From positions 4,859,693 to 4,923,692 of the forward strand of contig OX422197.1 in assembly GCA_949130485.1 (NCBI GenBank): a stretch of 64,000 nucleotides of DNA, written 5' to 3'. Within the stretch, counting starts at the first letter, position 1. Every line of letters starts with the position of its first letter. The stretch is from Agelas oroides (Eukaryota > Porifera > Demospongiae > Agelasida > Agelasidae). The notes under the pieces are model-generated. The model was given only the letters and a program-made list of their open reading frames with translations. It did not search any database and was not told where the DNA came from. A program made the position numbers and the translations under genes. Positions 41,701 to 51,459 of the stretch are shown here, in pieces.

Positions 41701-43462
41701 CAATCCACCCATGACCTGCAGGCTGTGGAGACAGGGTGAGCTGTGTAGCAAGCAGACCACTGAAACAAATACTTGTCCCACTCTACCCTTTCTTCAAGCA
41801 TACCTTTCCACTAGCCTCGTTCCCAGGCCTCCTCCATTTTTGTCATTCGGTTTGCTATTAATACACAGAAGCGGAAGAGCGGCGAGTATTAATAGCAAAC
41901 TGAAGAACAAAAACGGGGGAGGCCTGGGAACGAGGCTACCTTTCCACCATAACTACAATGTACCTGGAGGTGAAAAGTGCCTGAATGCAAAGTAACTAGC
42001 TACTACTGACTCACTTGACCAGCTGCACTGTCCATTCTGGACGATACACTTTCCTGCTGGAGGCGGGGTCTGCAAGCCAAAAGGGGGGAGACCACAATGA
42101 GGCTGGGGACCAAAGTAAAAAGCCCAATAGTCAGATTCACTGCCACACTGGTAGCCTGACCAGCAGTGACCCTGCCAAGTCCGACAAGGATTGTACCACT
42201 GGCATGAGCCATTTATGGCCACACAGAGCGAATCAGGAGAAGGCACTTGAGTACTCAGTGAGCAGTTTGACATGGTGGAAGCTTCACTCATGTACTCCTC
42301 CACAGTGGTACAGCGGTATTGACGCTCACATGGTGACAGCCAAGAAGTACAGTTGGGTGCATCCTCAGTGAACGTGCAATTCCCATCAACAACAGCACAT
42401 TCACCAGAGGGAGGGGAGGGTGTAGTACCTCCACTGGAACAGGGAGTGTGACGGGTAAGGGACCTCTGGTATAGCTTCTCAGGAGTGCAAAGGAGCTGGT
42501 TACAGGAACTCCAGGACCTTTGGGGGGAAGATCCCATTGACACATTCAGTAAGGGGTAATGACTCCCACAAATTTTTCACTTGTGGCTGTGAACCAGGTA
42601 AAAATAATGATCTTGGCGACGTATTCCCACTCCTTTGACCTTTGCGAAATGACAAAAATTCCTTTTTACATTTTAAAGCCTTCCCTTAAGGTTTCTCTCA
42701 TTAAACAAATTATTCGGCTGCAATGTACAGTTTAGTTCACATAGCATGCTCAAATGCATCAGATGCACATGCTTTTATCTGACCACCTGACCTGTCACTC
42801 TTACTGAATGTAACTTAACAGTACAAACTCACTCAGTAGATAATGCTGCATCAGTACTACTCTATTTATGTAGCAGCCCAGAAAAAAAAAAAAAAGAAAT
42901 TTTATATTCTACTGTTCCGGTCTGTGACTTTCTGACACTGAGATTCATTTCTTGCCATTATGTCAACCTCTTACAAACAATAAAACGCTTGTGGAAAACT
43001 GACAACCTAAAGATAAACAGTGAGAGAATTTAATGAGCAGAATTGACAACAGCAATTACCCAGAACACATTTGGTAGAACTACCACTTAAACCTCTCCAA
43101 CTCCTGTAGCAGTATCCATTGAGCGAGTTTTGTATATTAATAAATTTAAACAACCAGGGTGCACTGGTGTACACCTGCCGAACAATTGCACACACAAGCT
43201 TCCACTGATCTCCCCAAGTCATGCTCATCCCAACTGATAATCTTCACAAGTTCCAACAGTAATAAGTGAGTCATATTTCCATTTGGAGGAGCTGGAGCTC
43301 ACATGGATTCCTCTGCTCTACACATGACACCCATACAGTAAACGCATCCATGCGTACGAACTGCTTGTAGTGAACTTACCTGCATGGTTTAGGGAGTCCA
43401 CCGGTTGCCCCAGCCTCCAGAGAGAACCACACGAGCAGAAGAAACAGCGCTTTCCCCGTCAT
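32721..43462 (-). CDS. Mosaic receptor A: Cys/Trp repeats, four TIL domains, SEA-like region, TM
   Basis: Fourteen exons (minus): 43462-43380, 42517-42015, 41722-41537, 41322-41152, 40968-40780, 40370-40182, 36540-36337, 35591-35370, 35059-34859, 34579-34551, 34475-34303, 34130-34015, 33632-33467, 32805-32721; 838 aa with all phases consistent, mostly 1-1. Signal peptide 1-~20 (MTGKALFLLLVWFSLEAGA). Residues 28-257 are a Cys/Trp-rich repeat region of unknown type. TIL (trypsin-inhibitor-like) modules lie at ~258-314, 315-377, 378-440 and 583-649, each with about ten Cys. Two other Cys-rich modules lie at 441-582, and a SEA-like segment at 660-755. One TM (~768-795) is followed by ARRRM and a 40-residue acidic tail ending KELENDDIET. 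It is a type I surface or mucin-like protein; the ligand is unknown. Its paralog is gene B. Confidence 0.8.
37590..39700. mobile_element. ~2.1-kb transposon-like unit whose body is a minisatellite
   Basis: Left flank tatcttcagtgtacac ... caacacttggtatacaccca and right flank gggtgtacaccaagtgttg ... acactgaagacaatgc are imperfect inverted repeats of about 60 bp. Between them lie diverged, then perfect, copies of the 61-bp repeat. No coding capacity. It sits in intron 6 of receptor A. Confidence 0.65.
37782..39571. repeat. 61-bp minisatellite, 29 full units
   Basis: The unit begins gccaggctgcaactgtacac and ends acgtacagtcatcta. The distance from the first unit (37782) to the start of the partial thirtieth (39551) is 1769 bp, exactly 29 x 61, so there is no net length change in the array. 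A gccatg variant marks units 5, 10, 17, 21 and 25 (counting from 0); units 5, 10 and 25 also follow a ctacata variant, showing five-unit block duplication. Confidence 0.95.
39704..39748. repeat. Perfect short palindrome (tttcactgactggtcatctg arms)
   Basis: Two ~21-bp arms are separated by about one base. Arm words (actggtcatctgtacac) match the adjacent 61-bp repeat family in inverted orientation. Confidence 0.8.
40182..40970 (-). repeat. Tandemly duplicated TIL exon
   Basis: Exons 40968-40780 and 40370-40182 of receptor A are both 189 bp and differ at only a handful of positions. Both begin VNTTCPAGKEYTDCGSACPP. This is a recent exon duplication. The second copy's donor abuts a (CA)n tract. 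Confidence 0.85.
41812..41938. mobile_element. TAGCCTCG fold-back MITE with 9-bp target duplication
   Basis: Starts TAGCCTCGTTCCCAGGCCTC and ends with the inverted GAGGCCTGGGAACGAGGCTA. Flanked by perfect CCTTTCCAC direct repeats (41803-41811 and 41939-41947). It lies in an intron of receptor A. This is the best-preserved member of a dispersed family in this window. Confidence 0.9.
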
Positions 43463-43862
43463 GGTCAGTTGACAAGTTGTAAACAAAACGGCTATTTATA
43501 CCCAAAACCTTGTGGGGGAGGGACAATTCGGGGTTCCCGGATAAATTTGGCCCCGAGCCAAATTTTTTACGACAGACCCCACGGGAACGGAACGGAGATC
43601 GAGACCGGTGAAACAAGAAGAATGGGGACGTCATTCCTTCATACTCAACCTATAATGCTAGCTGGTTACACTCATTGTTATGCTCACAGTTATACTGCAA
43701 GCGATCAAAAACTGGATAGTAGGAAGGCCTGAGAACGAGGCTAGCTGTGTCATACCGCATACGTCCCACCTGAGAAATATCATTCCAGTAATGCGGGGTG
43801 TGACTTTCACGGATCCGCCCACAAAGCGTGCACCCATTTCAGTTCTCAGACCTTGTAGCAAG
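43463..43862. promoter_or_regulatory. Divergent promoter between receptor A and SGSH
   Basis: 400 bp separate the two start codons. A TATAAATAG box on the minus strand (43492-43500) lies 30 bp upstream of receptor A's start codon. A fragment of the TAGCCTCG fold-back family (aggcctgagaacgaggctag, ~43727-43746) lies closer to SGSH. Confidence 0.65.
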
Positions 43863-45410
43863 ATGATGGAGATGAAGGCGACTAGCTTGATGCTCTTCTG
43901 CATACTGTTCGGTCTTTCCGTCACAGCATTTGCAGCGGCGTCAGCCGAAGTGAAGAACGTCCTGGTGATGATCTCAGACGACTGCGGATTTGAGACGCAG
44001 TTCTACGGAAACTCGTACTGCAAGACGCCCAATCTCGATGCTCTGGCAAAACGCAGTGTCATATTTAAGAACGCCTTTACTTCAGTGAGTAGCTGCTCAC
44101 CAAGTCGATCCACCATCATGACGGGCCTCCCCCAACATGAGAACGGTATGTACGGTCTGCACCACACTGTTCACAACTTCCAGAGTTTCGAAGGTGTTCG
44201 GAGCCTGCCCTACATTCTCAATCAGACAGGGAAGTATTGGACTGGAATAATAGGTAAAAAGCACGTTGGACCTGACACAGTGTACCCCTTTCCCTTCTCG
44301 TATACTGAAGAGAATTACAACCTTCTGCAAGTTGGCAGGAATATAACACTAATGAATGAACTGGCGAGAAAGTTTTTGTCTGCAGTCAACAATCGCCCAT
44401 TCTTTCTGTACATTGGATTCTTTGACCCACATCGCTGCACTTTGTCAAAGTATGGACAATTCTGTGAAAAGTTTGGAGATGGCAGTCCAGGCATGGGTAC
44501 AATCCCAGACTGGAAACCGATTAACTATACTGTTGATGATGTACTTGTTCCTCCATTTATGCAAGACACCCCAGCAGCTAGGCAAGATCTTGCTGCTCAG
44601 TACCGCAGTATTAGCAGGTTGGATCAGGGTGTTGGATTGATATTGCAAGCATTAAAGGACTTTGGCTACGAAGACAACACTCTTGTTATCTACACATCAG
44701 ATAACGGTATACCCTTTCCAAATGCCAAGACTAACCTCTACGACCCTGGTATGGGAGAACCCATGCTGATCTCTAACCCATACACCACACAGCGGTGGGG
44801 GCAGGAAAGTGAAGCAATGGTGAGTCTGCTGGATATCGTACCAACTATTCTGGACTGGCTCAATATCTCTTATCCTAGCTATTCTCTTTTTGGTCCCAAC
44901 CCCGTAACCCTTCAAGGGAGCTCGCTGCTCCCAATTCTTGAAAAGGAACCATCAAGTGGCTGGGATACAGTGTTTGCAAGTCACAATTTGCATGAGGTCA
45001 CCATGTACTATCCCATGCGTGTCGTCCGAAACAAGCAGTATAAACTGATAGAGAACATAAACTTTGGAATGCCTTATCCAATTGCCGAAGATATCTACAT
45101 GTCTCCAACATTTCGCGACCTCCTAAATCGCACAATGAAAGGAGAGGAGACAAAGTGGTTCAAGACACTCAAGCAATACTACAACCGCAGTCAGTGGGAG
45201 CTTTATGATACTCAGCAGGACCCTATGGAGACTAAAAACCTTGCCTACAATCCTGACCATGCAGCAGTCTTGGCTGAGCTAAAGAACCAGTTGAATGATT
45301 GGCGTAACAAAACAAATGATCCATGGATCTGTGCCCCATCTGGAGTGTTTGAATCAGGAGGATATCTTCCTCATCATGGGGTCTGCCTGCCTCTTGATAA
45401 TGGAACTTAA
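43863..45410 (+). CDS. SGSH: N-sulfoglucosamine sulfohydrolase (heparan N-sulfatase, sulfamidase), intronless
   Basis: 515 aa, close to the vertebrate length (~502). The enzyme removes the N-linked sulfate from glucosamine at the non-reducing end of heparan sulfate in the lysosome. A signal peptide covers ~1-27 ([18 protein letters not shown]). Metal ligands D39 and D40 lie in MISDDCGFE. The sulfatase signature [20 protein letters not shown] places the formylglycine cysteine at C78 and R82 beside it. [34 protein letters not shown] and [10 protein letters not shown] are diagnostic of SGSH rather than other sulfatases. The frame opens upstream of 43863, but the Met-Met at 43863 directly precedes the signal peptide and is the natural start. 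There are no introns, unlike the multi-exon vertebrate gene. It is divergent from receptor A. Confidence 0.95.
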   Translation: MMEMKATSLMLFCILFGLSVTAFAAASAEVKNVLVMISDDCGFETQFYGNSYCKTPNLDALAKRSVIFKNAFTSVSSCSPSRSTIMTGLPQHENGMYGLHHTVHNFQSFEGVRSLPYILNQTGKYWTGIIGKKHVGPDTVYPFPFSYTEENYNLLQVGRNITLMNELARKFLSAVNNRPFFLYIGFFDPHRCTLSKYGQFCEKFGDGSPGMGTIPDWKPINYTVDDVLVPPFMQDTPAARQDLAAQYRSISRLDQGVGLILQALKDFGYEDNTLVIYTSDNGIPFPNAKTNLYDPGMGEPMLISNPYTTQRWGQESEAMVSLLDIVPTILDWLNISYPSYSLFGPNPVTLQGSSLLPILEKEPSSGWDTVFASHNLHEVTMYYPMRVVRNKQYKLIENINFGMPYPIAEDIYMSPTFRDLLNRTMKGEETKWFKTLKQYYNRSQWELYDTQQDPMETKNLAYNPDHAAVLAELKNQLNDWRNKTNDPWICAPSGVFESGGYLPHHGVCLPLDNGT

Positions 45411-46228
45411 GCTTAGTGGCCCAATAAGTACAATTGACTGCATGTGTTCCGTTTAGCCATGTAGCAAGTTGTATGAATGCCTTTTGAGTTAATGTTCAAA
45501 TGAACACAAAGCTTGAATTGTTATAGGACTGAGTTTCAAGTTGTCAACTCCCATGTTTACACTTTAATTTGACAGTATAACATGCATGCATGCATGTATA
45601 ATCATTAATGAAACTTTCAACCACACAGGAACCACTAATATACTTCAAGATCCAGAAGCCTGTATGAGTCAACTGTAGTCAAATCATGGACAGTGAAAGT
45701 AATGCCACTAAAATGGGAGTGGTTCACCATAGTTGTTTTGTAATTTTTCTGGGTCCTCCCATCCATTCTTTATATCCTTCTCATTTTATCTTTTTAGTAC
45801 ACATGCACACATTGAGATGATAGTGCATGCACTTCTCAATACACTCCAGACCTCCCACCTAATATACACTCGGGCATACATCCATTGCAGCACAGTCACA
45901 GATTAGTCTCATTCCCAGATCCTCAGTACGGTGCATGCACTGCACCAATGGTCTGGGAACAAGACCAAGTCACAGATCTGAAAGTGACACTCATGTGTGC
46001 AGTGTGATAATGCATGGCTGAATTAGCCTCGTACCCAGGCTCCTCCCCTACGAGGCTATGGCTGAATGTACGTGAGTATGCTATGTGTACTTCTTCTGCC
46101 GCAGTACGTAGAATAATGTTGTTATTGGAAACATCACATGTAATGTGCCAGCACAAAAACTTTGTTGTTTAGCATATAAAGACAGACATATACATGTAAA
46201 ATAATAATTATTGTTATGAAATGAAGAA
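45411..46228. other. SGSH 3' flank with fold-back MITE fragments
   Basis: AT-rich. It contains a fold-back ttagtctcattcccagatcc / ggtctgggaacaagac (~45904-45965) and a short tagcctcgtacccaggc ... cctacgaggcta hairpin (~46024-46060), both of the TAGCCTCG family. No gene seen. Confidence 0.6.
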
Positions 46229-49200
46229 TCATGTCTCATTGTCAAGTTCCTTCAGCTTTGAGTAAATTTTTCCAGGAGTGTCAAGATCAGTGTTATTGTT
46301 TCTCTCCCTAAGAAGAGTCAGAAAAGAAGCACACAAATGCCAGGTAGCTATACAGCACAGTCAATCATGATGAACTCATGGTTGGTTATATATGTGAGAC
46401 TATACACAGCCATATCTCCTACAACCTAACTATAAACAGTGCTATTTATGCAGGATGACATCTAGATACAGAAACTGTTCACAATTGAGCGAACAATTTT
46501 GGAATAGTCTCTCCTTAAGATTTTCATGACTGAAGAACTAATATGTGAATCCGTATAATGCACCATACCTCCTCTGCTAGATTTTAACATAGCTTCTCAG
46601 TCTATGTGAACCTATGGAGCTGTGTTTAACAAACACTTACCCAACATCTGCAGTGTTGGCCATTCTCCTCCTTGCAATAATGTGGTACACCATAAGGCCA
46701 GCAACTACCACTACGGTCGTACCAATCAGGATAACTGCTATGGAAACCCCAGCTATGGCTCCATCAGGGAATCCTCCAGGCAGCCTTGGAGCATCATCTG
46801 CAAATGAGTTAAGAAATGTCTCAAACTTGTAGGCATCACCATCATGACTGCAACCCTTGGGCAGCTCCTATATAGAGGCCCTCATAAGTGGTTAATAAGT
46901 GTTGGCTGTTAACTAATGCAGAGCCTGAACACTTTTCATAATATACACTAAATTGTAGGAATGATAACTATTTTAAGGCCATCCTTAACACTGCTGTCTG
47001 ATGGTATGTGTAAGCAACTACCATGCTAACTGTCTTTGGCTATTGAAGTTCATGCACTGCAATACACAGTGTTACTTCAACCCATGTTATCAGTCTTCAC
47101 AAAGTGAAGATAATTAATATATCAGCGGAACTAATTAAAAACAGAAGAACCTCCCACATAATTGTTTCCCAAAGACCAAAAATTGATGTTATACCAAGAC
47201 GATTCAACAACTGACAAAAAGCTATCAACAGGACAATACACCCCATGATGCAAACTGACGCACTGCACATGCGTGAAAAATTGAAAAATCGATGTCTCCA
47301 ATTTATCAATTATGTAAGTACACATCCATAATTGCTGAAAATGCAAAATCGATGTTGATAATCGATTTTTCGACATATCGGTCCCAGGCTATGTACACAA
47401 ATGTACACGCAATCCACATATACTATGACATTCAGACACCTAAATTAATGCATATATTAGCCTAGCCTTGTCCCCAGGACCCGCCCAAAAATCAGGCAAA
47501 GGGCCTGATCACATTTGTATGATATGTCTAACTCGTGCAAATGTGCAGAATGGGGAAGCCTTGTAGGTACACGCAGTTACTTTTTTTTATGTATATTTAT
47601 CAGGTACTACACATCACGCTATGTTTGAATGTGCAATGAAATCAAATGTTCATATGATAAAGTCATTACCAGAGGTATTATCATAGTACCATGCTATATC
47701 AAAAAATATATCACTCATTTGTTGCTGCTGGCATTGTTACTCATTGCTGCGCACTCATAACCATATAGACGGCAACAAACTCATGATTTTTTCAGTATAC
47801 CTTTATACTATGGTGATACGTATAATTTATCAGACATCTAACTCACGCAAATGTATGGGAGTCAATGGGAAGCTTTGCAGCTGTATGCAGTTTATAAAAC
47901 TACTACAAGTTACGCGAGAGTCCATATCAGTACTACAAGTCATACAAGAATCCGTATCAGGTTCTACAAGTCACGTGCACTGCGTCTGAACGTGCAATGA
48001 AATCGAAGGTTCGTATGATAAAACACCATAGTACCAAGCTATACCGGAAAAAAATATCACTCGTTTGTTGCCGTTCTCGTAACAACACAGACTGCAACAA
48101 ACTCGTGATATTTTCCTGTATAGCTTTGTACTATGGTGATACTTATATAATAGTATAATGATAGGCTTGTTAAAACAGTCAGCAAATGCCCCTGAAAACT
48201 CAGGCTATGAGGTAAATGCGCTCACATGTGAAGTCACAAGACAGACTGGAGTCATTAAATTGGCATGATCCAGGCTCAGGAGGGGGTGTGTGAATGTCAA
48301 GGGGGCAGGGAGGAGTGCGCCCTGCAAAGTATTGCTGGTGCTCATAGTTGGTTCCACACAGCCAGTACCTCTGGCACCAGTCCAGCCATGACCTGCAGGC
48401 TGTTGGGGAGAGAGATCAGGGTAGCCAGCAGACCACTGACGGTACAAGGTTGCTATTTGTCCCACTCTACCCTGTCTCCAACTCTATCACATACCTGGAG
48501 ATGTCACATAGCAAACAGACAATTTAAAAATCAAATTAGCAACTAAATTGGAGGGCTACAATTACATAGTCTAACATCCACAAGGTCAGTTACCTTGTAG
48601 TATATCAAGAAAATGTACCAAAGTAGTAGGGAGGGCCTGATAGAGGGCTAAAGGAAGGTCCTGTTTACATTCATACTGTATTTGGAGCTACTCAGAATTT
48701 AAAATTAAATTTCCAAATCAGTATGACAATTGTAAGTTGCTTATGTAGTTCCATTTATAGTTATCAGCTAGTTTTGATCTACCTAAGCATTCTTCTGCAC
48801 TGAGTAATGAACTGGACACTTACAGACTCGGCCACCAGCTATGAATCTTTAACTCACATGTCCAGTTACAGAGTCCATTTTGAATGGTACACTCTCCTGG
48901 TGGAACTGGGACCTGCCAGCCAGGAGGGCGTGCGGCACAAAGGGGGTGGGGACCATAGATGAAAGCCCAATAGTCAGATTCACTGCCACATCGGTAACCA
49001 GACCAGCAGTGACCCCACCACTTTCGACAAGGATTGTACCACTGGCATGAGCCATTTATGGCCACACAGAGCGAATCAGGAGAAGGCACTTGAGTACTCA
49101 GTGAGCAGCTTGGCATGGTGGAAGCCTCACTCATGTACTCCTCCACAGTGGTACAGCGGTATTGACGTTCACATGGTGACAGCCAAGAGGTACAGTTGGG

Positions 49201-49679
49201 TGCATCCTCAGTGAACGTGCAGTTCCCATCAACAACAGCACATTCACTAGAAGAGGAAGAGGAGGAGGAGGGGACACAGGGAATGAGAGAGATGAGGGAG
49301 AACTGGTATTGCTGTTCAGAAGTGCAACGAGGCTGGTTGCAGGAACTCCAGGATCTTTGGGGGGAAGGAGAGATCATGTGTTCATTCGCTATAAATATCA
49401 TTCAAAGCTGTCAACTGTGGGCAAACAGCTTTCAGTAGAGAACTTCTGTGATGCAGAAAAGGACCAGAAACCCAGTCCAGTGATTAGTATTACTAGAGAC
49501 AACAAATGCAAGGGTACTAAGGCAGTAGTCTCGCGGAGCCAGTCACTACACATATCAACAGTAGACACGCACGATCACGAGTTTCAAGCGCTGGCAGTGA
49601 AGTGGTACACATACCTGCATGGTTTAGGAAGCCCACCGATTGCCCCAGTCTCCAGAGCAAGCAGCAGAAAGAACAGCAT
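46229..49679 (-). CDS. Receptor B: short paralog of receptor A without TIL/SEA modules
   Basis: Five exons (minus): 49679-49615, 49354-48858, 48399-48226, 46797-46641, 46307-46229; 323 aa, phases 2-1-1-2 as in receptor A. Signal peptide [13 protein letters not shown], then a GLPKPC(R)SWSSCNQ start shared with A. Residues 22-245 are the Cys/Trp-rich repeats, with long stretches identical to A (e.g. [20 protein letters not shown]). One TM lies at ~258-282, then HIIARRRM and a short tail ending [11 protein letters not shown]. In A, eight to nine extra phase-1 exons sit between repeats and TM; here exon 3 splices straight to the TM exon in phase. The 1.4-kb intron 46798-48225 holds repeats but no TIL exon that I could find. 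Confidence 0.8.
47460..48160. repeat. Decayed inverted and direct repeat cluster
   Basis: Blocks gtgcaatgaaatc..aatgttcatatgataaa and tatcactcatttgttgc occur twice in one direction (47630-47725, 47990-48080). Their inverse, ggcaacaaactcatgat ... tactatggtgatac, also occurs twice (~47770-47820, 48090-48145). Three short tandem copies of ctacaagtca..c..gtatcag lie between. It is probably two nested MITEs in a receptor B intron. Confidence 0.6.
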
Positions 49680-49763
49680 CGTCCATTCGTGTCTTTGTTT
49701 TCTATAATGGCCACACCCCTACGAGCCACACCCTTGCATAACGGGGTGTGGCCAGCAAGAACT
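49680..49763. promoter_or_regulatory. 84-bp bidirectional promoter of receptor B and MAN2C1
   Basis: An inverted repeat, GGCCACACCCC (49709-49719) and GGGGTGTGGCC (49743-49753), brackets the middle of the interval; a third ccacaccc lies between. CACCC/GGGTG boxes are classical KLF/Sp-type sites, so a symmetrical pair may serve the two genes. This is an inference from motif shape only. Confidence 0.6.
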
Positions 49764-51366
49764 ATGGCGGTTGTAGTGCAAAAGCACTGGAGAGCCACAC
49801 AGGAGCGAGTGGAGAAGTTTCTTTCCGACACTTACTTCACTGATGCCAACCTGAGGGGAAGGTAGACTGCATGCATTTAGTCTTACCAAAGCAGCTGCAA
49901 AACAAGTAGTAACTGGAATACACAGTCGATTTCAAGTGCGCCATAAATTTATTTATATCCAGACAGTACGTTGGCCTCGACACTCTTACAGGGGTTTATA
50001 CATATGGTTCAGGATGAGGTTAGGGCTGGGTTAGGGCTGTTGTGAAGACTGTATAACTTGTGGAGGCACAGTGTATGTGTACTGTCATGACTCACTCGCA
50101 CGAGACAGGTCTCCTGTCAGCAAGTATTTTTGCACTTTTCTACCCACAACATGCTTACTCATTTTCTGCACAGTTTCAAGTACACATAATGATGGCCAAG
50201 CACACCGTGCTGACAGTGGACTAAAATATATACCTACAGTATGTGCTAGCCACAGCAAACGTGTGGGATTTTTTCTTGTTTTTACTCTTATTCTACTCAT
50301 CTTTTCCATTGCTCTTTCAAGTTCTCTTCGTTCTCCTCTTCTCCTCCTCCCCCTCTACTTCCTATCTTCTTGTCCTTCTTCACTTCTTCTCCCTGCTCCT
50401 CTTCCTACTTCCGTTTCTACTCATCCTCTCTAGGCTGTATCCCCAGAGGGCTTCTCTGCTGAGTTTGAAGTGGTACCGTGCCACTGGCGTAATCAGCTTT
50501 CATGAGGCAGCCAGGGCTCTGGAGGGGATAGAGGAAGAAGTCAATGGGACCAGCATTTCAATTGGACCCACGTGAGTACTACACACTTGCAGTATGTGCA
50601 TGCAATAACCTCTTTCAATCAGGCATTTAACACAGACAGGAATGGGTCTCTCGGCATGAGTCCATGCATGTACATTAGTAGCCAATAAGCCAACCTAACA
50701 ATCAAAAGTTTCACTTAACCAACCTAACAATTAATAATTAACTGCTTTGAAGTGCAGTATCACTGCACATTTTTTGAAACAGCTCAAAAATTAAAGTGAC
50801 ATCACACTTTCTTCTCCTGGGCAGCTGGTCCACCCACTGGTTCAGATGTGAGATGCAGATCCCAGAAGAGTGGACTGGAAAGCATGTGCGCTTCAGATGG
50901 GACTCCAACAGTGAGGCAATGGTAATGCCTGACCTGAAGACTTTCATAAGTATTTGTTTGTTGTTTTGTTTTGCTTTGCTCATGTGCCTTCAATAGTAAA
51001 GGGCACCCAGGATATTCATGTACACTTGTACACGTAGACCAGTGCTCTAGCTGCCAGGCAACCATTGAATATATCTGGTATGTACAAATGTTGTACACAT
51101 GTGGCACATTAAAATCATGAAGCTAGCAGAGAAACTTTGCTTGGCAGGAGAAAAAGCACCTAGTCTCAGTTGTATATAGTACCTTTTGTATCTCTTCACC
51201 CTCAATTGCACTTGTTTAGTTCATGTAAGACCCATGCACTTCATGGGGCTAAATGTGAACAGCCAGCACCTATATATGCTTTTGCACAGCACGTGTGTAT
51301 GTGTATATTCATTCATCATTTTAATTGCTGTTGGCAGATATGGAAAGATGGAGATCCACTTCAGGT

Positions 51367-51459
<93 letters not shown>

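Noticed and set aside
43007-43228. Cys-containing 73-codon minus-strand frame between receptor A exons 1 and 2
   Set aside because: Exon 1 (phase 2) joins directly to the exon at 42517 in frame, as in receptor B; this segment has no good splice sites and no counterpart in B.
48265-49865. Plus-strand frames antisense to receptor B
   Set aside because: Shadows of Cys-rich exons; only the MAN2C1 exon 1 part (49764-49861) is real.
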